DNA from: Rhizobium sp. 18055
Lineage (GTDB): Bacteria > Pseudomonadota > Alphaproteobacteria > Rhizobiales > Rhizobiaceae
Direction: 5' to 3'
Length of the DNA: 64,000 nt
Assembly: GCF_902706285.1 (NCBI RefSeq)
Contig: NZ_CACSKD010000003.1
Coordinates: 186,001 to 250,000 of the forward strand
Shown piece by piece: positions 44,574 through 54,162 of this stretch (position 1 is its first letter; each line of letters starts with the position of its first letter). Below the pieces are notes generated by a model. The model was given only the letters and a program-made list of their open reading frames with translations, was not told where the DNA came from and searched no databases. Position numbers and translations under genes: made by a program.

Positions 44574-45511
44574 GCCGGCATGCATGCCTCGCAGATCGCT
44601 GCCACATGCCGGTGATCGGTGCCGCAGCAGCCGCCGACGATCCTGATCTGGGGCATGTCCTGCAGCAATGCGCGATAGCGCTGCCCGAGATCATCAGGGT
44701 CGCCGGCATCCAGCGTTTCGCTGTCGTCGAGTTCGGCATGGCTCATCCGCGAGGCGTTCGCCCTCAGCCCGCCGATCCGCTTGGCCCAGCCGCTGCCGTG
44801 ATCGAGCACCGAGGCAAAATGCGTCGGGTGCGCGCAATTGATCATGTAATAGGCCGGCGCGCCGTTCGTTGCCGCATCCGTGGTCTCGATCGCCTCCTGC
44901 AGGCTGCGCCCGGTCACCAGCCTTCCGTCGGTTTCGACGGTAAACGAAAGGGCGCAGGGCATGCCCCTTGCCGCCGCCGCCCGGGCAATGCCGATCGCCT
45001 CGTCGATATTGGTCAGCGTAAATGCCGCCACCATGTCCGCGTCGCTCTCGGCAAAACTGCCGATCTGCGTGCCGTGATAGGCCTCGGCCTCGTCAGCCGT
45101 CATGTTGCCCGCTTTGTAACCGTCGCCGCGTGGCCCGATGGCGCCGCTGATGACGATCGGCTGGCCGGGTTGATCGTAGCGCTGGCGCAGGCCGGTCAGC
45201 AGGGCGACACCGGCGACATTGGCCGCATGCAGCGCCTCGCTGGTATAGCCGAGCTTGTCGCCCCAATCGGGATTGGCCCGCCATGTCGGGGTATCCAGGA
45301 TAAAGCCGGCGCGATGCTTTCGCGCGATCTCGAGATAGCGCCGGTAATAGGCGTTCAGCCGATCGCGGCCTTCCTCGGACGCCAGCATCACGAACGAGGC
45401 GAAATGCGGCAGCTGCAGCCCGTCGTGAAAGATGAAGGTGGTCTCCATGCCGCCATCGCTCACGAAGAGCCCACCGTCGAGCTGCGGCAGGGCATGTCTG
45501 TAGGTCGCCAT
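44558..45511 (-). CDS. Homocysteine S-methyltransferase family protein
   Basis: 317 residues. The N-terminal FVSDGGMETTFIFHDGLQLPHFASFVM gives the family start, zinc ligands are in the GGCCGTD motif and YMINCAHP (first Cys of the CxnCC set). Members such as MmuM or BHMT-like proteins move a methyl group from S-methylmethionine or betaine to homocysteine. The acceptor or donor cannot be fixed. ATG 45511 has AGGAG eight bases upstream. A weak ATTAG-N6-CTAAT dyad lies 50-65 bp upstream and could be a LysR-type site. Confidence 0.9.
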   Translation of the reverse strand: MATYRHALPQLDGGLFVSDGGMETTFIFHDGLQLPHFASFVMLASEEGRDRLNAYYRRYLEIARKHRAGFILDTPTWRANPDWGDKLGYTSEALHAANVAGVALLTGLRQRYDQPGQPIVISGAIGPRGDGYKAGNMTADEAEAYHGTQIGSFAESDADMVAAFTLTNIDEAIGIARAAAARGMPCALSFTVETDGRLVTGRSLQEAIETTDAATNGAPAYYMINCAHPTHFASVLDHGSGWAKRIGGLRANASRMSHAELDDSETLDAGDPDDLGQRYRALLQDMPQIRIVGGCCGTDHRHVAAICEACMPALASA

Positions 45512-45714
45512 GTCGGAATCTCCTGTCGAGGATGAAATCGAATGCGATGTGATCTTGAAGAATTAGGTAAATCTAATGGAAAGGTGCTGCGGCGGTAAAG
45601 CGGAATCTCAGCGACCGCCCATCGATGCCGCCAGCGCAGCCAGCTTGCGCACCCTGTTGAGGTTGCGCGGCGTCCAACAGTGCTCTTGTTCTGCGTAAGC
45701 GCTGCGCGCGCCGC

Positions 45715-45870
45715 CCCCTCATCCCCGGTGCAACGTGTTGCACCTGAAACCTTCGGGCCCCTTCTCCCCGTTGGGGAGAAGGGGAGCCGCGGCAAGGTGC
45801 AACCGCTGGGTCTCTTCTCCCCAACGGGGAGAAGGTGGCGGTAGCCGGATGAGGGGGCGGAGCGAAGCGA
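45715..45870. repeat. Rhizobial mosaic repeat (RIME-like), long copy
   Basis: Opens 'gccccctcatc' and closes 'gatgagggggcg'. It contains palindromes CTTCTCCCC-gtt-GGGGAGAAG and TTCTCCCCaacGGGGAGAA, and a 'ggtgcaac' block. It fills most of the gene-free stretch 45,512-45,923; the remainder holds the methyltransferase promoter and no gene. Confidence 0.8.
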
Positions 45871-45923
45871 CAGACGACGTCTGATGCCTCACCTCAAGTC
45901 AAAAGAGACGAAGGCCGAAGCCC

Positions 45924-48032
45924 TCACATCTTCCCCGCAACCTTCAGCGCAAACGCATATTCGAACGCAATCTCCTCCAGCCGCTGGAACCGCCCGGAAG
46001 CGCCGCCGTGGCCAGCATCCATGTTGGTCTTCAGCAGCACCGGTGCCGCACTGGTGGAGTTGTCGCGCAGCTTGGCCACCCACTTGGTTGGCTCCCAGTA
46101 GGTCACCCGTGGGTCGGTCAGGCCGCTCAGCGCCAGGATCGGCGGATATGCCTTGGCTTCGACATTGTCGTAGGGCGAATAGGCGGCGATCTGCTCGTAT
46201 TCTTCCCGGCTGTCGATCGGGTTGCCCCATTCCGGCCATTCCGGCGGTGTCAGCGGCAGGGTGTCGTCGAGCATGGTGTTGAGCACATCGACGAACGGAA
46301 CGGCAGCGATGACGCCGGCGAATTTCTCCGGGGCCATGTTCGAGATCGCCCCCATCAGCATGCCGCCGGCCGAGCCGCCCTCGGCGATGATGTTCGCGTA
46401 GGAGGTGAACTTCTCCTGATTCAGATAGTCCGCCGCCGCAATGAAGTCCTTGAAGGTGTTGGTCTTCTTCTCCATCTTGCCGTCTTCGTACCAGGCAAAG
46501 CCCTTGTCCTTGCCGCCGCGGATATGGGCGATGGCATAGACGAAGCCGCGATCGGCAAGCGACAGGCAATTGGTGTTGAACCCGGCCGGAATGGTGACGC
46601 CATAGGCGCCGTAGCCGTAGAGCAGGCACGGCGCGGAACCGTCGAGCGGCGTATCCTTGCGATAGAGCAGCGTGACCGGCACCTCGACGCCGTCCCAGCC
46701 CGGCGCAAACACCCGGCGGGTGATGTAGTCGTCGGGATTGTGGCCCGACGGCACTTCCTGCGTCTTCAACAGCGTCCGCTCGCGCGTCACCATGTTGTAG
46801 TCGTAGAGCTGCGATGGCGTGGTCATCGACGAGTAGGAGAAGCGGATGATGTCGCTGTCATATTCGGCAGCACCCTGCAGGCCGAGCGAATAGGCTTCCT
46901 CGGCAAAGCCGATCGCGTGTTCTTCGCCGGTCGCCCGGTCGCGGATCATGATCTGCGGCAGGCCGTCCTTGCGCTCGAGCCAGAGCAGATGGCGCTGATA
47001 GGCCATGTGGCTGATGATGAGCGTGCCCGGCTTGTGCGGCACGACCTCGCGCCAGTTCTCCTTGCCCGGATTGGCAACCGGTGCCTCGACGATCTTGAAA
47101 TCCTTGGCGTCGCCGTCATTGGTGAGGATGTAGAACACCTCGCCGGCCTCGGTCAGCGTGTACTCCATGCCCTCTTCGCGCGGCACCACCATCTTCGGCG
47201 TTGCCATCAGGTCGCTGGTCGGGATCAGCAGGTATTCGGATGTCTCGTGGTCGTGAATGTCGATGTAGATGAAGTCGTCGAGCAGCGAGCCGCCGACGCC
47301 CATGAAGAAGCCCGCATCCTCTTCCTCGTAGACCAGCCGGTCGTCGGCCTGTGGCGTGCCGATGATGTGGTGGAACACCTTGGAGGGACGATGGTTCTCG
47401 TCGAGCGCCGAATAGAAGAAGCTCTTGCCATCGGGCGCCCAGGCGCCGCCGCCGCCGGTGTTCTCGATCACGTCGGCCATGTCTTCGCCGGTCACGAGAT
47501 CGCGAACCTTCAGCGTGTAGAATTCCGAGCCCTTGTCGTCATAGCCCCAGATGCCGCGATTGTGATCGGTCGAATGGTCGATGCCGGCGAGGCGGAAGTA
47601 GGATTTGCCCGCCGCCTCCTTGTCGCCGTCGAGCAGCACGGTGCGCAGGCTCTCGTCGGTGATGTCGGCATCGCGCGGGATGCGGAAGTAGCGCGGCTGC
47701 TCGCCGCCGGTGACGAAGAAGGTGCCGTAGGCAAAGGCGCCGTCCTTCATCGGGATCGAGCTGTCGTCTTCCTTGATGCGGCCGCGCATCTCGGCAAACA
47801 GCACCTTCTGCAACGGCTTGGTGTCTTCCATCGCCGCGTTCATATAGGCGTTTTCGGCCTCCAGATGCGTGCGGATCTCCGGGTCGAGAATCGATGGATC
47901 CTTGAACATTGCCTGCCAGTTGTCGGCGCGCAGCCAGGCGTAGTCATCCGTGCGGGTGATGCCGTGTCGCGTGTCGGAATGCGGCTTCTTCGGTGCGACG
48001 GGCGGGTTCGGCAGATTTTTGAAGACGGACAA
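45924..48032 (-). CDS. ptrB: Oligopeptidase B (S9A serine peptidase)
   Basis: 702 residues. Seven-bladed propeller N-terminal domain (PPVAPKKPHSDTRHGITRTDDYAWL start) and alpha/beta-hydrolase C-terminal domain. Catalytic Ser in AEGGSAGGMLMG, Asp in FVDVLNTMLDD, His in DAGHGG. The acidic residues in TYWEPTKW and VTYWE fit the basic S1/S2 specificity of oligopeptidase B (cleavage after Arg/Lys in short peptides). TTG at 48032 is chosen because GGAG precedes it by six bases and family members begin near there; the longer ATG-initiated frame has non-family N-terminal codons. Confidence 0.92.
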   Translation of the reverse strand: MSVFKNLPNPPVAPKKPHSDTRHGITRTDDYAWLRADNWQAMFKDPSILDPEIRTHLEAENAYMNAAMEDTKPLQKVLFAEMRGRIKEDDSSIPMKDGAFAYGTFFVTGGEQPRYFRIPRDADITDESLRTVLLDGDKEAAGKSYFRLAGIDHSTDHNRGIWGYDDKGSEFYTLKVRDLVTGEDMADVIENTGGGGAWAPDGKSFFYSALDENHRPSKVFHHIIGTPQADDRLVYEEEDAGFFMGVGGSLLDDFIYIDIHDHETSEYLLIPTSDLMATPKMVVPREEGMEYTLTEAGEVFYILTNDGDAKDFKIVEAPVANPGKENWREVVPHKPGTLIISHMAYQRHLLWLERKDGLPQIMIRDRATGEEHAIGFAEEAYSLGLQGAAEYDSDIIRFSYSSMTTPSQLYDYNMVTRERTLLKTQEVPSGHNPDDYITRRVFAPGWDGVEVPVTLLYRKDTPLDGSAPCLLYGYGAYGVTIPAGFNTNCLSLADRGFVYAIAHIRGGKDKGFAWYEDGKMEKKTNTFKDFIAAADYLNQEKFTSYANIIAEGGSAGGMLMGAISNMAPEKFAGVIAAVPFVDVLNTMLDDTLPLTPPEWPEWGNPIDSREEYEQIAAYSPYDNVEAKAYPPILALSGLTDPRVTYWEPTKWVAKLRDNSTSAAPVLLKTNMDAGHGGASGRFQRLEEIAFEYAFALKVAGKM

Positions 48033-48289
48033 GCAGGGCTCCGGGGTCGGAATTACAGGTTGTGAAGAGATAGAGACGCAAGCGCGAGGGATCAAGCGCC
48101 AAGAATCGCCCCGACCGGGCTGCGGCATGGCTGTGCAAAAACCGTGGAATCCTCACCTTGCCTTGAAGTCACCACATTATGTGACAAAGTCCGCACTCAT
48201 CGTGCAGAATTCTGCCATTGTCAGGCGGGACTTTCCGAAGTCTGGCCGTGCAGGGTTCCGAAATGAGCTTGCAAAGGATGCCCCCAGTA

Positions 48290-48706
48290 ATGCCAAAACG
48301 TATCGTCCTGCTTCTGTCCGTTCTCGGCCTTGCCGCCCCCGCCTTTGCCCCTGCCTTCGCCCCAAGCGCCTTCGCCGTTGACCCCGCCATCAAGAAGCAG
48401 CTCGAAAAGCTCGACCCGGCGACACGGCTCGAACAGAGCTGCGATACCGAAGCGATGAGCCGCATCAACAAGGATGCCACCGGCTTCAAGCCGGATAAAG
48501 TGATCGCCTACACCTTCAAGGACCCGGTCCCCAGCGACGACCGGCTCGAAGCGCCTGGCGCCGTGTTCCGCAGCAAGGGCGACTGGTACCACCTGTCCTA
48601 CAGCTGCATCACCGGCCCGCAGCACATCAATGTCCGCGATCTGGAATACAAGATCGGCGAGAAGGTCCCGCGCGACAAGTGGACCAAGTATTACCTCTAC
48701 GACTGA
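48290..48706 (+). CDS. DUF930-family exported protein
   Basis: 138 residues. Signal peptide KRIVLLLSVLGLAAPAFAPAFA, then the DUF930 pattern LEKLDPATRLEQSCDTEAMSRINKDATGFKPDKVIAYTF. DUF930 is a rhizobial family without assigned function. Start uncertain: ATG 48290 is close to the signal peptide, but ATG 48263 (MSLQRMPPVMPKR) is also possible. It precedes a polysaccharide deacetylase gene with which it may be transcribed. Confidence 0.8.
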   Translation: MPKRIVLLLSVLGLAAPAFAPAFAPSAFAVDPAIKKQLEKLDPATRLEQSCDTEAMSRINKDATGFKPDKVIAYTFKDPVPSDDRLEAPGAVFRSKGDWYHLSYSCITGPQHINVRDLEYKIGEKVPRDKWTKYYLYD

Positions 48707-48792
48707 GCAAGGCGCAGCGTCATCGGGCCACATGGTCCGGCGCCGGCTTTTGCGTTATCCAGCGCTCGAACAAGCAACGGCTTCTGTCTGTA

Positions 48793-49668
48793 ATGAATCG
48801 TCTTTCTCTCGCAGCAGCGCTTTTCGGCGCCTCCATTTCGCTCGCCTCCGCGGCGGCGGTCAAACCCGTCGCGACCGATGTGTTTCCGCCGGCACCCGAG
48901 GCGCCGGCAGCACCGGCGCCAGCCGCCATCGGCACGCCGAACACGCCTGCGCTTGCTCCGAAGCCGGCCCTGTCGCCAAAAACTGCGGTCTCCCCGAAGC
49001 TGGTCGAGCCGCATCTGCATATCCTGCGCTCCGGCATCAAGGGCCAGGCCCGCGTCGCGCTCACCTTCGATGCCTGCATGGGCAAGGCCGATGAGCGCAT
49101 CCTGTCGGTGCTGGTCAGCGAACGCATCCCGGCAACCATCTTCGTCACCGCCCGCTGGCTGAAGTACAATCCGCAGGCGCTGCAGGTGTTCCTGGCAAAC
49201 CCCGATTTGTTCGAACTCGAAAACCACGGCAAGAACCATATTCCGGCCGTCGACAAGCCGGCGCTGATCTACGGCATCGCTGCGGCCGGTTCGCCGGAAG
49301 CCGTGCACCAGGAAGTGCAGGGCGGTGCCGACGCGATGCTGGCTGCGGGCATCACCGCGCCCCACTGGTTCCGCGGCTCGACCGCCAAATACGATCTCTC
49401 TGCCATCGCCCAGATTCGCGCCATGGGCTATCGCATCGCCGGCTACTCGCTGAATGGCGATGGTGGTTCGCTGCTGGGGGCGGCTGTCACCGAAAAGCGA
49501 ATATCCGGCGCCAGGGATGGCGATGTGGTGATCTCCCACATCAACCAGCCGACCCACGCCGCCGGCGAAGGCGTCGCCAAGGCCATCCTCGACCTGAAAT
49601 CCAAGGGCACCCAGTTCGTGCGTCTGCAGCATGTCGAGGACACCGGCGATGATCAGACGACGGAATAG
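48793..49668 (+). CDS. Exported polysaccharide deacetylase (NodB-like fold)
   Basis: 291 residues. Signal peptide LSLAAALFGASISLASAAA, a Pro/Ala-rich linker (about 45 residues), then a NodB domain: motif 1 ALTFDACMG with the catalytic Asp, motif 2 ELENHGKNH (HxxxH-like metal His pair), RWFRGST-like PHWFRGST as motif 3, and the final DGDVVISHINQ motif. Acts outside the cytoplasm on N-acetyl sugar chains, such as peptidoglycan or an exopolysaccharide. The TFDAC variant of TFDDG is typical of this subfamily. Confidence 0.88.
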   Translation: MNRLSLAAALFGASISLASAAAVKPVATDVFPPAPEAPAAPAPAAIGTPNTPALAPKPALSPKTAVSPKLVEPHLHILRSGIKGQARVALTFDACMGKADERILSVLVSERIPATIFVTARWLKYNPQALQVFLANPDLFELENHGKNHIPAVDKPALIYGIAAAGSPEAVHQEVQGGADAMLAAGITAPHWFRGSTAKYDLSAIAQIRAMGYRIAGYSLNGDGGSLLGAAVTEKRISGARDGDVVISHINQPTHAAGEGVAKAILDLKSKGTQFVRLQHVEDTGDDQTTE

Positions 49669-49743
49669 GCAACCGACGGATTAGGCGGTGAAATTGGTGT
49701 CCGGTAGGACAGAGGGGGTGACCACGCACGCCACGCCCAATCG

Positions 49744-51033
49744 CTACCCCGCCACCATCTCCACATCGCGCGTCCCGGACTTCGGGCTCTGCCCGCCCGG
49801 CCCATCCCGATCCATCGCAAAATCATCGAACCAGTCGCGGTAAACCCCTGACATCATGGCGCCGATCATCTGCGTCGCCAAGTATGAGAAGGTGATGCCG
49901 TTGCCGCCATAGCCATAGGCGCCATAGACGTGCGGCAGCGATGGCACCGGCCCGATCAAAGGCAGGCCGTCCACCGTCTCGCCGAAGGTGCCGCACCATG
50001 AGGTGGCGACAGATGTATCGGCCTGCGGCCAGATCAGCTTCATCTTCTCGCGGATCGCCAGGATCTTGTCCGGCATCTTCGCGTCGCGCGCCGCCGGATC
50101 GACGGTGTCGTCGTCCTCGCCGCCGACAACGATGCGGCCATCGGTGGTGGTGCGCATGTAGAGATAGGGGTGGCTGTCCTCCCAGATCAGCGCCTCGTCG
50201 CGCCACAGCGTTCCGGGAGCCTGGGGAACGGTTGCCATCGCCCAGCTCGAGGTGGCGCGGTGCAGCTTCGGCATGTCGATCCCCGGCATGGTGTAGCCGG
50301 TCGCCAGCACGGCCGCCTTCGCTTCGATCACGAAACGCCCGTCGGTCTCCGCCGTCACGCGATTGCCCTCGCTGTGCAGCGTGTTGACCGAGGCATCGAC
50401 CAGCCGGGCGCCTGCCTCGCCGGCCATTCCAAGCAGCGCCCAGGTCAGCAGCAGCGGGTCGGCTTCCGCAGAGCCGCGCGACAGGATGCCGGCATCGCGA
50501 TCCAGCTCGAATTCGGTGAACAGGTCGCAATGTTCGAGATAGCGGCTCGGCAGCCCGGCACGCTGCCGCAGGTCGGTCTCGACAGCCAGGTCGCGCGCGC
50601 CTTCATGGTTGCTGGTCAGAAACAGCGATTGCCGCGGCCGGAAGGCACAGTCGATGCGGTGACCGGTGATCAGCTTGGCAAGGCCTGAGACGGCCGCTGC
50701 ACTGCGCCGATAGATGCCGACGGCCCTCTCGAACCCATAGAATTGCTCGAGTTCTGTCAGCGTCTTGTCGATCTCCCATTGCAGCATCGCGGTGCTCGCC
50801 GCCGTGCTGCCGAGCCCCGGCTGCTCGCGATCGACGATCGCCACCGACATGCCGCGCTCGCACAGATGCTGGCCCATCAACGCACCGGTCACGCCGCCGC
50901 CGATGACAAGTGCATCGACCTTGAGATGATCGTCCAGCGGCCGAAACACCGGTCGCGTTCCGGCCTTTCCCCACAGCGAGCAGCCGCTCATCAGGCGGTC
51001 CTGGCTGGAGGATTTCAGGTCGATCTCGGCCAT
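49744..51033 (-). CDS. FAD-dependent amino-acid-oxidase-like (DAO) oxidoreductase
   Basis: 429 residues. The dinucleotide motif DALVIGGGVTGALMGQHL is near residue 40. AKAAVLATGYTMPG and CGTFGETVDGLPLIGPVPSLPHVYGAYGYGGNG are the DAO substrate/FAD segments. It belongs to the glycine oxidase/DadA/gamma-glutamylputrescine oxidase superfamily, and many such proteins oxidise secondary or tertiary amines. The start codon lies 8 bp after the stop of the AI-2E transporter gene, so the two form one unit. Substrate unknown. Confidence 0.88.
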   Translation of the reverse strand: MAEIDLKSSSQDRLMSGCSLWGKAGTRPVFRPLDDHLKVDALVIGGGVTGALMGQHLCERGMSVAIVDREQPGLGSTAASTAMLQWEIDKTLTELEQFYGFERAVGIYRRSAAAVSGLAKLITGHRIDCAFRPRQSLFLTSNHEGARDLAVETDLRQRAGLPSRYLEHCDLFTEFELDRDAGILSRGSAEADPLLLTWALLGMAGEAGARLVDASVNTLHSEGNRVTAETDGRFVIEAKAAVLATGYTMPGIDMPKLHRATSSWAMATVPQAPGTLWRDEALIWEDSHPYLYMRTTTDGRIVVGGEDDDTVDPAARDAKMPDKILAIREKMKLIWPQADTSVATSWCGTFGETVDGLPLIGPVPSLPHVYGAYGYGGNGITFSYLATQMIGAMMSGVYRDWFDDFAMDRDGPGGQSPKSGTRDVEMVAG

Positions 51034-51041
51034 TCACGCAC

Positions 51042-52208
51042 TCATTTCGGCAGCTGCGGCTGCAGTTTTTCTTCGATGAACAACTCGTCGATGATGGTCA
51101 TCACGATCAGCGACAGCGGCAGCGCCAGCATCGCGCCGACCGCACCCCACATCCATGTCCAGAACAGGATGGCGAGGAACACCACGAAGGCATTGATCTC
51201 CAGCCGCCGTCCCATCACAGCCGGGAAAATCAGGTTTTCCATCAGCAGGTGGACGGTGAAGAAGGTCGCTGCCGGGATGATCCCTGCCAGCAATCCGTCA
51301 TGGGTGATGATGCCGGCGATGGCGATCGAAAACGTCATCATGGTGATGCCGAGATAAGGAACGAAGCTCGACAGAAAGGCGAAGAAGCCCCACAGCACCG
51401 GCGCCGACAGGCCGCCGGCATAGGCAATCACCGTCATCACCACGCCGAGGCAGGCATAGATCACCGAGGCTGTCGCGAAATAGAAGCCGAGCACCTGCTC
51501 GACGCTGCTGATCACCCGGATCGCGGCCAGCCGCTGGGCGCGCTCGCGAAACACCATGATGATCGATTTGCGCAGGCTGACTCGGCCGATCAGGAACAGC
51601 AGCAATGCCGCAAAGAAGATCAGCGCCTGCACCAGCGCCGGCGTAAGGTTGGCGGAGACGACATGCAGGATGTTGCCGGTATTCTCCAGCAGTTTTTCGG
51701 CCGACATCGGGCCGCTCTGGAACGTCTCCGGCGTGATGTGCAGCCACTTGATCCGCTCGAGATAGGGCATCAGCCGCATCGCCGTCTTTTCGGCAAAGGC
51801 CGGCCCTTCATTGGCAAGCGTCGTCAGCGGCCCGGCCAGCGAATTGGCGACCAGGAAGATCACCAGCGCCACGCTGGAGGACAGAATCACCGCATTGGTG
51901 ATCCGGGGCACGCCGAGCTTGGTCAGCTTCTCCGCCAGCATCCCGAGGATCATGCCGACGACGATCGCCAGCGTCAGTGGAATGAGGATCAGCGACATCA
52001 TGTAGACGGCCGACATTCCGAGGATGATGAAGATGCCGATGATCGCCCAGGCCATCAATATGTCGAGGCCATCCTTCTCCACCCGGCGAATCGGCGCCTG
52101 CGCCGCCACCTCTTCGGCGTCGGCCATGTTCTGCGCCCAGGAGCTGACGCGACGCTCTCCGAGGGCGATCTTGCTCGCGTGTTTGCGAATGCCGTTGGCA
52201 ATGCCCAT
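51042..52208 (-). CDS. AI-2E-family (TqsA/PerM-like) membrane transporter
   Basis: About 388 residues with seven to eight membrane helices: LDILMAWAIIGIFIILGMSAVYMMSLILIPLTLAIVVGM, ILSSSVALVIFLVANSLAG, LVQALIFFAALLLFLIG and a C-terminal cluster PVLWGFFAFLSSFVPYLG and ALPLSLIVMTIIDELFI. The PYLG segment and the general pattern are diagnostic of the AI-2E transporter family (PF01594), whose members may move autoinducer-2 or Na+/H+. The ATG at 52208 has GGGGA about ten bases upstream; the N-terminus before it is atypical. Confidence 0.88.
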   Translation of the reverse strand: MGIANGIRKHASKIALGERRVSSWAQNMADAEEVAAQAPIRRVEKDGLDILMAWAIIGIFIILGMSAVYMMSLILIPLTLAIVVGMILGMLAEKLTKLGVPRITNAVILSSSVALVIFLVANSLAGPLTTLANEGPAFAEKTAMRLMPYLERIKWLHITPETFQSGPMSAEKLLENTGNILHVVSANLTPALVQALIFFAALLLFLIGRVSLRKSIIMVFRERAQRLAAIRVISSVEQVLGFYFATASVIYACLGVVMTVIAYAGGLSAPVLWGFFAFLSSFVPYLGITMMTFSIAIAGIITHDGLLAGIIPAATFFTVHLLMENLIFPAVMGRRLEINAFVVFLAILFWTWMWGAVGAMLALPLSLIVMTIIDELFIEEKLQPQLPK

Positions 52209-52435
52209 GAATGGTGGTTCCCCGGAAGCCCCTATGCTTCGCACGTAGAACGCGCCAAGGGTGATTTCAGTTCCCTTGGCCTGTTTCTGGGCGGATTGCC
52301 GTTGGGCCTGTAGCAACTCTGCCGGTTCCACACCGCATCCGCATCGCAGCTTTCGACATGCTGCGAAGGCGAGGCAGGGCCGCTACCTTGCGCGTCTGGA
52401 TGTGCGCGCAGTCGCGGCCCTGCCTGATCCCTTCA

Positions 52436-53988
52436 TCAGGCTGCCGGGCTTTCGCAGGCAGACGCTTCGGCCTCGATCGCAGGCTCCTTGCGCCCGAGAA
52501 ATGCCACGACCACCACCGCGGTAAAGATGGTGATGCTTGCCAACAGCACCAGCAGTGAACTGAATGCCTGGGTATAGCCGAGCGCCAGCCTGTCTCGGCC
52601 GATCGCCGGCATCAGCGAGGCCGCAGCCGTCAGGTCGCCGGTCACCAGACGCTGCGCCGCGCTCGCCGCGCCATCCGTCCCGCTGCCGAGCCGCGATCCG
52701 ATCAACGCCGAGAGCACCGCGCTGACGATGGCAAGCGCCACGCCTTCGCCGGCAACGCGCGTGGTGCTGAAGATCCCCGTCGCCATGCCGGCACGCTCCT
52801 TCGGCACGACGCTGACGGCCAGCCCGTCCATCAGGCCCCATGGAAGGCTGATGCCGATGCCGATCGTCAACAGCGGTGCGATCAGAAAAAGTGGTTGCGA
52901 CGCCGGCATGGTCGAGAGCCAGAACAGCCCGCCAGCCGAAATCAGCAGCCCGACGCCGCAGATCACCGCCGCCGAAAACCATCGCGTCAGCATCCCGGCA
53001 ACGACAGGCAGCGCCAGCAACGGTCCCGAGAGCGCGATCATCATCTTGCCGGCCGCCACCTCGCTCATCCCGTCGATGCCGACGAAGCGGACCGGCAGCA
53101 GGATCAGCAGCACCACGAAGGCATAGGCGGGCGCTGCCGCCAGCAACTGCACGCCGACGAAGCGCGGATAGCGAAACAGCGTCAGGTCGAGCATCGGCCG
53201 GGCGACCGAGCGCTCGATCAGCCAGAAGGCGACCAGAAGGGCGGCCGAGGCAAACAGCAGCGCCATGACGGACGGGCTGGTCCAGCCATTCTCGGGCGCA
53301 AGCAGCACGCCGTAGGTAAACAGTGCCAGCGCCAGCGTGAACTTGCAGCCCCCGGCCAGTCGAGCCCGGTGGCCTCGGGATCGCGCGTTTCATGCAGGAA
53401 GGCGGCGCCCAGTACGAAGCCGACGGCACCAAGCACCACGACCAGCGCAAACATCGCCGGCCAGCCGAAACTGTCGACCATCAGGCCCGATGTGATCGGT
53501 CCGAAGGCAAGGCCGACACCGAAGCTGGAGCCGACGATGCTGAAGGCGCGCATTCTGGCGTCACCTTCGAATTCCTGCGCCAACGAGGCCATGCCACCGG
53601 AAAAGGCGGCCGCGGCACCGATCCCCTGAAGCGCCCTCAGGATGTCGAACCAGACGATATCCGGCGCAAAGGCAAGGCTTGCCGAAAATATGAGGAAGGC
53701 GGCAAGACCGGTGAGGAAGATCCGCTTGCGGCCATAGGTGTCGGCCAGCGCGCCTGCTGCCATCAGGCTGCTGCCGAAGGTCAGCATGAAGGCGTTGGTC
53801 ACCCAGTTGAGCGCGATCGGGCTGCCGCCGAGATCGTGGCTGATGGCGGGAAGCGCCACCGCCGGCCCGGTGAAGGTCAGCGGCATGGCGGCAGCGGCGC
53901 AGCAGACGCCGATCAGCGCCAGCATCTTCGTGGCCGTAGCACTGCCTTTATCGGCGCCCGTGCGCCGTGTCGTATCAGGTCGTGTCAT
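52436..53988 (-). pseudogene. MFS (DHA2-type) drug transporter split by a frameshift
   Basis: The N-terminal half (53988 to about 53350) reads ALIGVCCAAAAMPLTFTGPAVALPAISHDLGG, GALADTYGRKRIFLTG and so on to LDWPGAA. A second frame (from about 53345 to 52436) then continues the same protein: FTLALALFTYGVLLAPENGW, FWLIERSVARPMLDLTLFRYPRFVG and the last helices. One base is missing or extra near 53,338-53,356. In the present frame the protein stops early. If error-free, it is a pseudogene; if the base is a sequencing error, a 14-helix exporter of about 515 residues. Confidence 0.8.
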
Positions 53989-54162
53989 GAGGTTTTCGCC
54001 TGTTTGAAAGGGTGAGGTGCGCGGATCGACAGGTGGGAGGCGCTATCGCCCGCAACGCAAACAGGATAGATTTGCCGGAATGATTGGATAAGCCGGCCTC
54101 AGTTCCGCTTATCATGGAAAAATTCGCTCGAATGCTCCGAGCGACCACACCGGAACACCGAC

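Noticed and set aside
45512..45600. Possible SAM-type riboswitch upstream of the homocysteine methyltransferase gene
   Set aside because: No P1/P2 core or pseudoknot of SAM-II or SAM-V could be assembled from the short leader; only a weak dyad is present.
46008..48065. 685-codon open frame on the plus strand
   Set aside because: Antisense to oligopeptidase B, whose catalytic motifs are intact. The shadow has a His/Arg/Gly-biased composition typical of non-coding GC-rich frames.
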